A stretch of DNA of 64,000 bases, from contig CM075669.1 in the NCBI GenBank assembly GCA_037962975.1, positions 192,208,501 to 192,272,500 of the forward strand, in the 5' to 3' direction. Position numbers and translations under genes: made by a program. Below the pieces are notes generated by a model. The model saw only the letters and a program-made list of their open reading frames with translations, had not been told where the DNA came from and ran no database searches. The DNA comes from Clitoria ternatea (Eukaryota; Streptophyta; Magnoliopsida; Fabales; Fabaceae). Positions 1-12,219 of the stretch are shown one piece after another. How positions within the stretch are numbered: position 1 is the stretch's first letter; every line of letters begins with the position of its first letter.

Positions 1-1070
1 ACCCCATACAAAGTAAAGATTCAGGAAAATAGACTTGTCCCAGAAATACAAGATATAAGAGTGACTTCAAAATCTAAAAGGCATCAGAGGTATCGCCATG
101 ATTAATTTGTTCAGCTTGCCTATGAGGGTGCACACCTAGGCATCCACTATCCTTATCTTCAGGATGAGGCGCTAACTTAAATAACTCATTTGGATCAATA
201 GGACCTTAGTCTGGTAATCATAAGCCAGAAGCTCTTTGTCCATAAAGCAATTGTACGTTCCAAGTCCTCACAAATCGAGATCTATATCGGGGTGATAAAT
301 TTGACAAATACAATTACCAACTGTACTGTCACCAATGTCAACATACTCTTAGAGCCTTTTCTTCTTTCATCAAGACAAAAAAAATGGCCTTAGATGATCA
401 AACTCAGCCAACATATCATTATTCTTCTTTTTAGATTACTAATGATCCCTTTAACATTCCTAAGTTATTCCTAGTTATGTCACCTAATTTCCCTATTGTC
501 TCCTTCACTTGATAGAGTTCTTCATTCACCTTCAGCACAACAACAAGATTTTCTTCCAACTAATGTATCTTATTAGACCTTGTCCCCTCATTCACGTTGT
601 TGTCGGACTAGGCCCAGTTGTCAAACCTGAGGTTAACCCTTTCCTTGATAGCATTATGCATTTTATTAGAAATGCAATATGTCTAGTGTGCTTGATGCAA
701 AGAGGCATCAACAACAAAAAGTTCTTTCAACTAGGTGAGGTTATGCTAGAAATGTAAGGGTAGATTGATGTGAGGAACAAAGTGTTGTGTCTGTTTCCAT
801 AAAAGCACTAACATGAGGGTGAGATGGGGATGGGGATAGGGAGTTAGGGCAACTAGTACCCTTAGACCCTGAAGGATTGACGGTCATGGAAACTTGTTAT
901 TGAGCATTACCTCTAGTAGGGTTACCAATATCTCCACCGTCACCATTATTTTAACTTTTCCTATTCAGATTAACTATATATCTAGTTGCCTTTTGATAGC
1001 CCCTACAAGCACACATGTTTTATCACATAAGAAAAATATTGATCTCATAGGGACCGGGCCACTGAGCACC
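1..1070. other. unassigned left flank
   Basis: AT-rich sequence with no convincing coding frame. Short open stretches exist (509-757, 894-1076) but show no recognisable domain and lie between many stops. It lies left of the oldest Athila-type LTR in the window, so it is probably that element's target or an older repeat. I see no promoter, RNA gene or LTR terminus here. Confidence 0.4.
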
Positions 1071-1686
1071 TGTTAGGTCATAAGACTTTAGTTTGAGCAA
1101 ACAATGGTTGTAGTTTTAGGAATTAACAATGTAGAATTTAATGATAAAAAACACTCTTAAGGGTTTCATTTCATCCAAATTATAAAAACTATTAACTTAT
1201 GACATGTGAAGTGATTTGTGCATGCTAAATTACTTAGGTTCATTTTCTCCCTAAATTTCATTATTGCCTTCTTACGATAATTAAAACATGTAGCATAAAA
1301 TACTCAAGATAATTAAAACATGAATTTATCATCAATAAATCATAAAAGTACATGGTTTCTCTAATTGGGATTACTCTTACATCCCTAAGAGTAAAAAAAG
1401 ACTACTTACTCATGGTGGTGATCTCAAAGAAACCTATACCATTCGGCACCATGAATAAGTAAAAAGGAAAAAAGAGATAAAACCAATTATACCTTGAGAA
1501 AAGAGATGAGTTACGACTATCCCTTTGTGATTCTCCAAAGTACTCTATGAACAACTATCTATCTTTCCAAAATTACGATTACTCTAAAACATAAGTGTCT
1601 CACAAAATCAGGTCTCATGACCTCCTAATACTAGCTAAAGCACAACTGGGCCCAGTCTAAACAGAGTAAAAAAGTGAACTAAAAAC
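1071..1686 (-). repeat. old Athila-type LTR, left part
   Basis: Probable left part of an ancient minus-strand Athila-type LTR; the rest lies at 25732-26068. The two are separated by a copia insertion that duplicated AAAAC (1682-1686 and 25727-25731). The AT-rich text with a landmark such as 'tactcatggtggtgatctcaaag' resembles, as I remember it, plant Athila LTRs. The start is a guess: TGTTAGGTCA at 1071 is a possible terminus but is unconfirmed. Its mate LTR is outside the window. Confidence 0.45.
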
Positions 1687-2504
1687 TGTTGGAAGTATAT
1701 ACTAAGAGCCTAGATAGTAAGGATATATCACTTTGTTTGACTAATGGCATTATTGTTAAATAGTTTAACAACCTTTATTAGTCCTTGGAATAATAGGTTA
1801 ATATGAGAAGTATTCCTAAATTGACCCTAATTAAGTATTAATATGGGGACATATAAATACATTGAGACTAATATGTGAATGTATTGATGATTTGATCTCA
1901 AATTATAAATATAAAGGATAAGTCTTCATATGGGTACACATTAAGATGAATGGTGTACTAGATAGACCCACCATGAGAACGTTGCATGAATTGTTACATG
2001 GGTGTCATAAAAGGTTCTCAATATGGGTATATGTAGTCCTTCGACCTAAAGCTACTACTATTGCTACATAAGGAGTTTATTATTTTAATACAATAAAACA
2101 TCATTTGTAACAAGGAGATTATAAAGGTTGTAATTGGGCAGTGAACAAATCATGCAAAGGAATGTGAGTGATGTAGATGAGATTTGTCTTTCCTATGTTA
2201 CGAGAGTGATATTCATGGGGCCACTTAATAGAGTGAGACTAAGTAAATGCATGACCATGTTAGGGAGAATAAATATTGGATATTTATTCAAGTAAAATCT
2301 ACTCTGGTATCAAATAAAATGAATTAGGCTATATAAAACAACAATCATGCCTTAGACCTGATTAGATATCATGGTAAAAAGACCAAACATATAAAGTTTA
2401 TCACTTAGAGGTTATTCTGATATTTATATTTGAATAATAATGTATTACTAGATGTTACTCATTATATTATATTTAATATAAAATGGTTATATTTAATATA
2501 AACC
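1687..2504 (+). repeat. copia 5' LTR, first part
   Basis: First 818 bp of the 5' LTR. It aligns with 24477 onward and with the solo LTR from 30149. It is interrupted after TTTAATATAAACC by the Tat/Ogre-like element, whose TSD AAACC occupies 2500-2504. The uninterrupted homologous site can be seen in the 3' LTR near 25300. Confidence 0.9.
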
Positions 2505-2599
2505 TGTGAACACCTTTTTTGGTCCGGTCCAAGTGGAAAGAATCTTCTTTTATACTGCATTCCAACTTAGAATGATCAGATCCGAGTAGAATGACTGAG

Positions 2600-5230
2600 A
2601 ATAGAGCACTTCTGAGTAGAACATAACCATTGTTGGGATAAATCCGAGTGGAATGATTCAAAAAATGATCGAATCCGAGCAGAATGACACAAAAATGATC
2701 AAATCCGAGTAGAATTACTCAGAATAAGTCATTTCTGAGTAGAATACTATTGTTGACTGAAGTGAATCTGAGTGGGAGCTTTCTGAATGCAAGTAATCTG
2801 AATGAAGAAATGCTGATTAAAGTGAATCTGATTGAGGAATGTGTTTTTCTAGGAAAAATCGAGTCCGAGTGAACACATCCGAGGGGCGAACGTTGATTGA
2901 AAGCCTTTTGGTTGAAGTGTAAAGGCTGATTCCGAGTGAAAATGCCAAGTTTCCAAGTTCTGAGTGGAAAGAGAGCCAGTTCCGAGTGAAAACAAAGTTT
3001 GAGGACTTGTTATTGAATGAAGCTCTCCTAACTGAAGTAAAAAAGACCGACTCTGAGTGTAACTGATTGGTCAGGTTCAGACTGGAAGGAAAGCCCAACT
3101 CTAAGTCTATCTGAGTGGTCAAATTCTCTCAAGTACCAATTTCTGAGAGGAAAGAAGACCGAGTCCGAGTGAAATAATCCCAATATCCGAGTAAGAACAT
3201 CCGAAGGAGAAATGTTGATTGAAACCTTCTGATTGAAGTGTGAAGTCCGACTCTCAATGAATCTGGGTGGTCAGATTCCGATTGGAACAGAAGTCCGATT
3301 GTAAGTATATCTGGGTAGTCAGATTTTGATGGGAAGAAAACCGATTCTGAGTGAAAATGTAAAATTTTCCAAGCCCTGATTGCAAAGAAGGTCAACTCCA
3401 AGTGACAAATCCGAGTGACAACTCCGAATGAATATTTGCCGACTGAGCCATTCCTCAATCAGTTTCGTTGTCAATCTTCAATCGGTTTCCGAGTGACAAC
3501 GACTGAATGAAAGGATTTCTGAATAAATGTGTCTGATTGGACTGAAGAAAGGAAAATCCGTGTGAAATCCTTCTGAAGTCGACTCCCAAGTAAGTGCACC
3601 GAGCAGCTGATTGCCGAGTGATAGCCGTTCCTGATTGGAAAATAAGGGCGAGTGAGTGCACTGAACAATTGACGACTGAATGAAAATTCTGAGTGAGGAT
3701 AAGACTGACTCCAAGTGGAAAATGGATATTTCTGAGTGAGATATCCGAGTCAGATGCCTCTCCAGTCTACACCGAGTAAAGTATCTCCAGTAAGAATCGA
3801 GTGATGCTTTTCAGTCAGCACCGGGTCACTCTCTTAGTCAACACCGAGTCATTCCCTTCAATTTTTAGTCGGCTCCGAATCATCCTTTACCATTACCGAG
3901 CCACTCTTTTAACCATTCCCGAGCCTTCTTTTACCCATTTCCGAGCCATCCTCTTACCCATTTCCGAGTCATATTTCACCAATTTCTGAGTGGTCCTTTA
4001 ACCATTTCCGAGACCCTTTCCACTCAACCCCCGAGTCATCCTTTACCATTACCGAGCCACTCTTTTAACCATTCCCGAGCCTTCTTTTAACCATTTCCGA
4101 CACCCTTTCCACTCAACTTCTGAGCCATTCTTTTACCCATTTCCGAGATTACTTCTCACCCATTTCTGAGACACTTTTTTAATCAATTCTGAGTGACATT
4201 TTTTAGTCAGCAAGGAGTCCTCTTCAGCCAATTCCGAGTCACTTTGCACTCGGTCTGATCGAATGTTTCAATCAGAATTGCTTTGTCCCCTGAATCTAAT
4301 TACTTTTCTTTTCACTTGGATTCTCCTCATAAATAACCTAACACCGAGCAAAAACTTCACTCGGCCTTCCATGACAAAGCTCCTCTCAGAAGAATTCTCA
4401 CTCGGAAAGGACTATTTTCACTTGGAATTGACTCGAACTGAGGATGAATGCTGACTGAGAGGCTAATCCGAGTCATCCTCTCTCAGATTTCCACTATCCT
4501 CTCTCGGATTTCCACCATCCTCTCTCAGATTTCCACCAGGCTCCCTCTGTTCGCCCGTGCTGACTTGGATTCCACCACCTAAGTGGATCCAGGAATCCTG
4601 GGGGTGGCAGACAGGGGCGGAAGTGGAGGAATTAAAAATTCCCACCAGCCGCTGTCCCCCACTACTAGGCTGCCTCCACTCTGAGTGGAAGCCTGAGCTG
4701 GCCTTCCACTCGGAAAAGCCTATAAATAGACAAGGGTTGAAGCTTTGGAGGAGGAAGGCATTCATTAAGAGAAAAAACTCTGCCTATCTCTCCACTCACC
4801 AGCTCCATCCCTCTCTTCACTCACCAGCTCCCTTCCCTCTCCTCACCAGCCCTCTTCCTCCACTCACCAGCTCTGCCCATCTCTTTACTCACCAGCTCCC
4901 TTCCTTCTCATCACCAGCACCCTTCCTTCACTCACCAACTCCCTTCCCTCTCCTCACCAACACCACCCAGTACAGCCCCTCTCCTCACCATCACCCTTTA
5001 CACCTCACTGTTCAGCATCCTGAGACCAGCTCTCCTACTCTATCACTCGGTTTCTCAACTTTCACTCGGTATTCTACTTTTTCACTCGGTATTCTACCTT
5101 TTCACTCGGTATTTTCACTTTTCACTTGGTTTTCCCATTTTCACTCGGTTTTTCCACTTTTACTCGGTTTTTTCCCTTTTTCTCACTCGGTTTTCTCTTC
5201 TCCCACTCAGTTTTCGCTCATTTTCCCCTC
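2600..5230. repeat. CCGAGTG word array with orientation switch
   Basis: Dozens of copies of the 7-mer CCGAGTG and one-base variants (CTGAGTG, CCAAGTG, CCGAGCC), irregularly spaced about 10-40 bp apart. From about 2600 to 4230 the word reads on the plus strand. From about 4240 to 5230 it appears mainly as its complement CACTCGG. The same arrangement is present in the 3' LTR (about 14680-17310). The position in U3 upstream of the TATA box suggests clustered factor-binding sites, but that role is inferred. Confidence 0.85.
4681..4728 (+). promoter_or_regulatory. LTR core promoter: inverted motif pair plus TATA box
   Basis: TATAAATA at 4721-4728. Just upstream, CTGAGTGGAAG (4681-4691) faces its inverse CTTCCACTCGG (4703-4713). 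The counterpart in the 3' LTR is CCGAGTGGAAG at 16763-16773, CTTCCACTCGG at 16785-16795 and TATAAATA at 16803-16810; there the 11-bp arms match perfectly. Transcription would start about 25-35 bp beyond the TATA, near a GCATTCATTAAG stretch. Confidence 0.75.
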
Positions 5231-6270
5231 TTTTTTCCGAACTTACTGTTTCCCTTTCTCTCTTGTAGCTTCTGCTACCCTCCATCCTTTGCTTTGTAAT
5301 TTTTTTTAAAAAAAAATATTAAAGGGAAATGGGTATTTCATGTGTTTTCTTTCAAATCTAAGTAAAATCAAAAATTAAAAAAAAACAGAAAAAAATCATT
5401 TTTAGTCCGTGTCGTACGGAAAATACTTCCGTCTACACAACTTCTATAGGATCCGTACACGTGCGAAGAACTTCGTCTTGTATGAGTTCCTCACCAAAAT
5501 GATACCCACCAACATTTTCCCAATCTTTTCCTAAAAGAAAAACACTCAGAACTACGTAACCCTGATTTCTTGATAATTCTAGAATACGTAGGAGCAGGAC
5601 CTTAACTACTGTCGGGCCTATCTTTCTTGTTTCTTTTTACTGATTTTTTTCCTCACTTTCATGTTTCTTTCATAAGTGTTCTTTTTTTGTCGCTTCCGTG
5701 AAAATCAATTTAGACGTGACGTCTTGTTGATTTCCCCCTAGTTTTTTTGTTCAAGCCTCACCACAATTCATAGAGAAGGGATACTTAGGACGAGACGTCC
5801 TGCTTATCTCTTTCCTATCCCCGTCCCTTTTTTATTCAAGGATGTCTAATTTAGACGTGACGTCTTATTAGCATTCTCTTCCTCTCTCTGTCTCATATCG
5901 AAGTCGAGTTTAATTCGGATGAAACGTCCCGTTAACCTCGCTTCGACATTCTATGTTTATACAGTTCACTTATTCCCTTCCGTCGTTTTCAAATAAAAAT
6001 ACAAAAAAAGGGAAGAAACCATGTTTATTTAAGGCTATTTATATTGCGCTTTCAACCTTGGAACTGTTTCCGACAGGCGATGTAGGGTGCTAATACCTTC
6101 CCTACTCGTAACCGACTCTCGAACTTGAATCTCAATTTTTAACCAGTGCTTTACTGAACCTAGTTTTTTCCAATGTTTTTCCTATGAATAAAAACGTTGG
6201 TGGTGACTCCCTATTTCATCTCATTGGTTTTTCTCTCTCGCCGCGCCGTCGCCATCCAGGTTACAACAGA

Positions 6271-6288
6271 TGGCGACTCCACTGGGGA
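6271..6288 (+). other. primer binding site, tRNA-Arg type
   Basis: TGGCGACTCCACTGGGGA begins two bases after the 5' LTR. It is complementary to the 3' end of the plant tRNA-Arg(ACG) as I recall it. Tat/Ogre-lineage elements are known to use a tRNA-Arg primer. Confidence 0.88.
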
Positions 6289-7681
6289 CACTTAAGAGAG
6301 TTAGGCCAGTTTGGTTGAAAGTGTATTTTTATATATAGCCTTTGTTAGTTTGGATTTCTTCCCCTTGTTTATTTTTTGTTGATTATTGTGAATGTTTGTT
6401 TTTGTTTTAATTGTATCTTGTTATTTGCTTTGTTGTTTATGTTTTGCATGTCTATTGAACCCTAGGATAGAGGACCATATTACTTTCCTGTAATTATTGA
6501 ACCCTAGGGTAGACAACTTTGTATATTTGTTCTGTATTTGTTCTTAATGCAGAATGGGGTAAGGTAAAAGGTATTGAATGCCCTTTTCACACACTACACT
6601 CACAAATTACTCGCACACACTTATGAGTGGCGCCCTATACCCGGGCCCCAAATGAAACTTAAGTTAGGAGGGGTTGGTATACGGAATCGTATAGGATGTA
6701 CTTCCTATCCGGTGATCGTGAGAACCCCAACTAGAGTTCGACCTCTTGTGACATACGCACCTAGTGGTTCCCTACTGTTGCATCCCTGTCACGGGTAGGA
6801 TCTTGGCTCTGGTGACTTTCTAGAAGTCTAAAATAAGCCACCCGGTGTGAAGAGTCACTTTTAGACAAGCCATAGGGCCTAGAAAAGACTTTCAACAAAA
6901 CACTACCTAGGCCACAAAAGGGAAAACTTTACTTTACCTTACGTCATTTTTGCTTTCCCTTTTATCTAAAAAAAATGAATTATCTACCACCCGCAGATTT
7001 ACTGAGTTTTTGAAATAATGACTCGTTTTGGAACACACAGTATTCTTCGGATAAATAGATAATCCTCTTTTGGTCGTGTACCTCTGAGTCCTGAGTCATA
7101 GATTTTCCTAATTGTCAAAAGAAATATAGCTTTATTTCCGCTCCAACAGGGGACGTCAATGATGATTAAAAAAATCATGACTATTGCGGCTTGGACCCTT
7201 GGTAATCGTTGTTTCCCAAAAAATTTTGCTTTATGTTAAATCAATGGGGAAGCACCGATTCCAAAACATGACATCAACTAATTTCTTTTCCTTATCCTCA
7301 TTTCGTGGAAGGCTCTTCAGAACTTAACGAATACCCTTTGAGTATATATAGAAACTAACATGGGATTGAACTTAAGAAATGAGGGCTGTAACTGCTTGAA
7401 AAAATGTTTAAGCTTGAGGCTCCCACCTCCGGATGAAAGATTTCTTCTACCTTCACAACTATCCCATATTAATTTCCATGTTTACCATACCTAGTACTTT
7501 TGAATGATAAGTTCTAAGGAATAGTCAAAGGATATTCGCCAAAGCCCATAATTGCTTCCCACGACATTCTCCTTCTTTCTATTTCCACCTAATATTTCTT
7601 TGCTTTTCTTTAAAAAAAAAGAAAAAAAATACAGATGTCACGGGTAGGCATCCTTACCAAACTCGACTTCAAAGGAAACTC
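6289..7681 (+). other. untranslated leader of Tat/Ogre-like element
   Basis: About 1.4 kb between PBS and gag with no substantial frame. It has a short repeat, ATTGAACCCTAGG, near 6456 and again near 6496, and an A-tract just before gag (about 7611-7630). Long leaders are usual in this lineage. I see no other feature. Confidence 0.6.
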
Positions 7682-9718
7682 ATGGCTGAGGCAGAAGCTG
7701 TTGATGGAGACTTTAGGACTGAGTTCGATCAGCTGAAAGAGCGAGTGGCGGAGTTAACTAAGCTTTTAGAAAAGAAACTCACAGAAGGAGGCTCTTCTGC
7801 GGGTGTTGAGGATGCCCAACAGCAACCTGCCACCGTACCACCTCCCCTTGATTTTGACCCAGCAAGAACCCAACTCCCTAACACAATGACACCCCCTCTC
7901 ACTATTCATGTCGGAAGACCTAACCCTACCATGGAGGCCCAGCCACCTTACGGTCAGTCTTATACACAACAGCATACATTTGTCGGTCCTGATGGCAACC
8001 CAGTACCTTTTCCACTTTATGGTCTACCACCAGGGTACTATCCCCCACTCGCTAACCAACAAGACACCCAAGACCAGCAAGCAATGAATCCTCAAGCTTC
8101 ATACCCCACCCAGCCAAATATGCCACCACTCCACCAAACCCAAAACACGCAAGCCCATGACCCACAAGCCTACCAAACCCAAAACACCCAAACCCAAAAC
8201 ACACAAGCCCCGATGGCCCAGCCAACCTACAACGCACAAGCCCAAAACACACGAGCCCAGATGATCCAGCCGACTTATGCCTTACAAGCTATGGCCCAAC
8301 CCCAAGGTCCCTCACCAAATACATGCCTAATGAACCAGTCTCATACGTTGCCTCCTTTCAACCAGCCACTCGGCTATCCATACGGATACGCAACCCCCTA
8401 TATGACCAATCTCCAAGATACAACCCGCATGATGAACCCGGTAGCCGGTCATAGCACGGTCGCAGCTCCCCAAAAGGAAAAGATAGAAATCTTAGAAGAG
8501 CGTTTGAGAATGATGGAAGGCGCTGGAGGTTTTGGACTGATAGATGCTTCTGAGCTATGCCTAGTCACAGATGTTGTCCTCCCACCCAAATTCAAGATGT
8601 CGGACTTTGATAAGTATCGGGGAATGACTTGTCCAAAGAACCATCTCACGATGTACTGTCGAAAGATGGCATCTTATTCTTCTAACGACCAATTATTGAT
8701 CCACTGCTTCCAGGATAGTCTGGCAGGGGCCGCTCTTACATGGTATGCTCACCTTGAGCGGAACCATATTCGTTGTTGGAAGGACCTGGCAGATGCCTTC
8801 CTTAGGCAATACAAGTATAATATGGATATGGCACCTAACAGGGTTCAGTTACAGAACATGGTAAAGAGGGATAATGAAACGTTTAAGGAGTATGCCCAAC
8901 GATGGAGAGAGACAGCAGTGCAAGTGGACCCCCCATTGTCGGAAAAAGAGATAGTCACGATGTTTATTGACACGCTCTCATCACCTTTCTATGGCAAGAT
9001 GATTGGTAGTGTTTCAGCCAACTTCTCCGACATCGTAACTATTGGGGAAAGGGTGGAGAGCGGAATACGAACGGGGAAGATCACTCAGGGCCCATCTGGG
9101 GCGAACATGACAAGAAAGCCGGCGCCTGGGAGAAGGGATGGGGAAACTAATTCTATTTCTTCTAATCAAAAGACGACTCCGCCGAGACCATTCGCCCCTA
9201 CTATGATTCAAGCTCCCAATCCTTATGTGGCCGCTGCCACTCAGGGCCCGACAGCTTATACTCCCCACTTCCGTCCGCCCATGGTGAGAGCGCCAATGCC
9301 ACAACCCATGCCATACCATCACCCGCAGCAAGTGACTCGACCACCTAATCATAATCAGAATACGAGTAATCCCAACAATGAGCGCACCCCCGTGCAGTTT
9401 GATCCAATTCCCATAACATATGCCGAACTTCTTCCAGTCCTCGTTGAGAGGGGAATGATAGCTCTATGCCCCATGAGGCCGTTGCAACCTCCTTACCCGA
9501 GGGGGTATGACCCGAACGCTCATTGTGATTACCATGCAGGAGCACCAGGGCACTCCACAGAAAATTGCATGGCTTTGAAATATAAAGTGAGAGATTTGAT
9601 CAAAGCCGATTGGATTAGTTTTCAAGAAGGAAGCCCTAATGTGACCGTAAATCCCCTGCCTAATCACGAAGGTTTAGGAGTTAATGCCGTGGTGACAGAT
9701 GTTGGAAATGGTTTTTAA
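7682..9718 (+). CDS. gag: Gag polyprotein, Tat/Ogre-type (Retrotrans_gag)
   Basis: Intact 678-residue capsid/nucleocapsid precursor, which would assemble the cytoplasmic particle that packages retrotransposon RNA. The N-terminus is heptad-like (residues about 10-33, DQLKERVAELTKLLEKKL). Residues about 45-260 are rich in Pro, Gln and Asn with NTQTQNTQ-type repeats. The Retrotrans_gag core spans about 310-465 (LIHCFQDSLAGAALTWY; FLRQYKYN; KEYAQRWRE). A single C-H-C-type knuckle, CDYHAGAPGHSTENC, sits near residue 613-627. The ATG at 7682 is chosen because the coiled-coil start follows directly. No frame-disrupting change is seen although pol is absent, which fits a non-autonomous element that may still supply Gag. 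Confidence 0.9.
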   Translation: MAEAEAVDGDFRTEFDQLKERVAELTKLLEKKLTEGGSSAGVEDAQQQPATVPPPLDFDPARTQLPNTMTPPLTIHVGRPNPTMEAQPPYGQSYTQQHTFVGPDGNPVPFPLYGLPPGYYPPLANQQDTQDQQAMNPQASYPTQPNMPPLHQTQNTQAHDPQAYQTQNTQTQNTQAPMAQPTYNAQAQNTRAQMIQPTYALQAMAQPQGPSPNTCLMNQSHTLPPFNQPLGYPYGYATPYMTNLQDTTRMMNPVAGHSTVAAPQKEKIEILEERLRMMEGAGGFGLIDASELCLVTDVVLPPKFKMSDFDKYRGMTCPKNHLTMYCRKMASYSSNDQLLIHCFQDSLAGAALTWYAHLERNHIRCWKDLADAFLRQYKYNMDMAPNRVQLQNMVKRDNETFKEYAQRWRETAVQVDPPLSEKEIVTMFIDTLSSPFYGKMIGSVSANFSDIVTIGERVESGIRTGKITQGPSGANMTRKPAPGRRDGETNSISSNQKTTPPRPFAPTMIQAPNPYVAAATQGPTAYTPHFRPPMVRAPMPQPMPYHHPQQVTRPPNHNQNTSNPNNERTPVQFDPIPITYAELLPVLVERGMIALCPMRPLQPPYPRGYDPNAHCDYHAGAPGHSTENCMALKYKVRDLIKADWISFQEGSPNVTVNPLPNHEGLGVNAVVTDVGNGF

Positions 9719-10215
9719 TGATAATGCTGATTTGGGTGGCCGCTTGCCCGCCAGGCCGAGAGCTCAGTAACTGGGAAGCTGTAGAATTCCCTACGATTTT
9801 AAATGATTCACCAAAATAATTTGCCATTGCCTCAAAGTCTTGTTTATCCCTCTGCTATGCCTAAGGCTTTGGGACATTTTCATGTAATAAGGGCGAAAAA
9901 AAAAACTGTTTCACTAGTCAATCAATAAATGCGTATTGAAATTTAAAAAAAAAAGATTTTTCTCATCCCTTTATCCTTGCATTGATTCATTTTCTTTACT
10001 TGCCTGTTCCTTTTTTCTTTCCTTTTTATTTTTTTGCCATAACACACTAAACTGCAGATCTAAAAATGATCCTCTTGAGACTAATGAAATCACAATCCCA
10101 TTTTACGACCCCAACTACCCGGTCGATTGTGCTAACAAAGAAGGTAGGGAAGCTCGTGAACCACCACACAAGTTAACAAGATTGTTAGAACAAGAGGTTA
10201 AGGAATACCCCTGAG
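9719..10215 (+). pseudogene. remnant of Tat-type pol start
   Basis: After the gag stop comes a short noncoding stretch, then a frame (about 10060-10214) reading NEITIPFYDPNYP followed by a LTRLLEQE motif before a stop. As I recall them, Tat/Ogre proteins have a similar acidic segment (LARLLEQE-like) ahead of protease. If so, this is the only pol sequence left. The identification rests on a short match and is tentative. Confidence 0.45.
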
Positions 10216-11754
10216 TCAAGAACAACTGAAGGAATCACGGGGCAATATATCAGAAGACATTAGTAATATTGTTTCATGACATGGAAAGAATCTATGTGAA
10301 TGATAACATTGCCAAGTCCTGAATTGGACAAGTGGTAGGCCAGTCATCTAAGAAAACCACAATAGTTACCAGCATAAATAGGGGAAAATTGCTAATGCCT
10401 TAAATGAGATACAGTCAAGGGAGACTTGGCCGAAAATTCAAAAAAAATGAAAAATGAAAAAATGAAAAATAGAGTCAAGCTTGAAGTCCAATGCACATAC
10501 CAAGCGGGGAAAGCTGGTTACGTCCAGATCCTCGAGCAAGCTGTCATTTTCTGTATAAGGGGAACAAATGTCGTCAGGTCAAGAACTTGCATTCTTATCG
10601 CCATCAACACCTCAACCTTAAAGGGTACCCCATTCCTCATGCCCATGTAACCAAGGAAATAGTCTATCAGATTGAGTCATTGCATCACCAAGGGGATATA
10701 AAAACGAAAAAAGAGGTAAAAAAAATCAAAAAAAATAAAAATCCAAAGAATAAAAAAAGAGAAAAAGAAAAAGAAAATAGAGGCCAAAATGATGACTCAA
10801 AGTAATCCCCTCTTACCGATTCCAAAAGACTCACCAATATTTCCTTGGATACATGGCATAGGAGTAGAGTCTCCTGTTTAAGATGACATCAGTTCCCCAA
10901 AAGATCCAAACTAAATTTGGAAGAGGTTAGGCAGACTCAGCTGGAACGCGATCAGTTTCAACCTTTTACTGTAAAGGATGTAGCCAAGAAGAAACAAGAA
11001 AAGAAAAAACACATGAAAAAGCTCGCTAGGCTGAAAACCTGAAAGGGCGGCTTAGGCAAAAGTTAGAGCAACCCGGTGAGTTGAAAACCTGAAAAGGCGG
11101 CTCAGGTAAAAATTAAGGTCAAGATTTCGGCAGAGTAACTAAGGTTCCCAATGCAAAACGTGCAAACTGAGGCATGTGGACCATGGTTAAACTACCCTCT
11201 CAAAGGCAGAGTTGAACGATGTACTTGAGGTTGTGACGTGAGATTAAGGTTCTCACTGGTCTCAGGAACTCACTGGAGGATCCTCGAACCTTCCCTGTTT
11301 CTCCTGGCCTTGACTTGTCCTACGTAACTTCATTCCATCCCATCTATTTTCCCCATTGTCCATTCTCTGTATTCTGTTTGACATACATGAATAAAATTTA
11401 TCCTTTTTCGATACGTGTTATGAATTGCATTGATCTGATAAAACATTGTGTTTTTTATAAAAATAAAATAAAAGAATAGTGAACATTTAAAGTCGTAAGG
11501 GACAAGACGCCCCCACTACTTGACCTCGACAATCATCACAAAGACTCAGCCAGGCACATGCTTCAAAGCTATGATCGCCTCTTTGATTCTCCTCTGTCCA
11601 TGAGTTATCCTAAGGGCCGCGGTTTCACAGGACCTACCCAGTTTTTGAATGTATCTTTGCACTACTTACCCTTTTTCTGCAGGTTATTACAACGGACAGT
11701 CATGTCAAGCATTGACGCCTCAATCAAGTCCTTTTCCTCAATGGAACCGCAGCT
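10216..11754 (+). other. noncoding 3' region of Tat/Ogre-like element
   Basis: No protease, RT or integrase motif is visible. An A-rich, lysine-coding stretch at about 10690-10800 is low-complexity. Two near-copies of GAAAACCTGAAA.GGCGGCT near 11033 and 11082 resemble the post-pol region of Tat elements as I remember it, so the pol deletion probably ends before about 11030. Open stretches at 10426-10805 and 11558-11788 are not recognised. Confidence 0.55.
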
Positions 11755-11975
11755 GCCAAAACTAGAATCTTTCAAGTCTTCTCCTTAATCGCCAAAGTTG
11801 GCACTCCTCAGAACTCCTTCCTCAAATCGCCAAAGCTGGCACCTCTCAAAGTCTTCTCCTTAATCGCCAAAGTTGACACTCTTCAGAATCCCTTCCAAAT
11901 TACTAAAGTTGGCACCTCCCGAAGTCTTTTCCTCAACTGCCAAAGCTGACACTTTTTCAAACTCCCTTCCAAGGA
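11755..11975 (+). repeat. 37-bp tandem repeat with GCCAA-TTGGC dyad
   Basis: About six diverged units; unit starts at about 11755, 11791, 11829, 11866, 11902 and 11939 (period 36-38 bp). Each unit centres on GCCAAAGTTGGC or a one-base variant, a 5-bp inverted repeat around AG, followed by CACCTCTC.AAGTCTTCTCC-like text. Confidence 0.8.
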
Positions 11976-12219
11976 TTCAACCTAACATATTCTGACAGTC
12001 AAGCGTATCTCCTTCCCAAGCCCAAGGATAGTTTCCAGTAAAATTCTTTCCCCCCAGTAGAATCACCAAACTTTCCCCAGTGAGCCTACAATTCAGATCA
12101 TCTTCTCCCACTAGTAAGAACATTTTCTAATCAGGCTTAGAAGAACTCTCCCCAAAGGGGGCCAACACATTTCTCTCAGTAAATCCACACATACCAGGTG
12201 GACCCCAGATTTTCCCTTC

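Larger units (their letters stand above)
2505..6268 (+). repeat. Tat/Ogre-like 5' LTR
   Basis: Starts TGTGAACACC and ends TTACAACA. U3 (about 2.2 kb up to the TATA box at 4721) is packed with CCGAGTG words. Downstream of the TATA the leader is rich in CTCACCAGCTCC-type pyrimidine repeats (about 4790-5000), followed by CACTCGGT repeats to about 5220. The open frames here (for example 4557-5309) are low-complexity by-products and are not called as genes. Confidence 0.9.

Noticed and set aside
4557..5309. 250-codon open frame in the Tat/Ogre-like LTR
   Set aside because: Low-complexity Ser/Pro/Phe peptide from CT-rich repeats downstream of the TATA box; no counterpart of similar length in the 3' LTR.
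6271..6288. tRNA-Arg gene
   Set aside because: Only 18 bases match the 3' end of the tRNA complement; no cloverleaf follows. It is a primer binding site.
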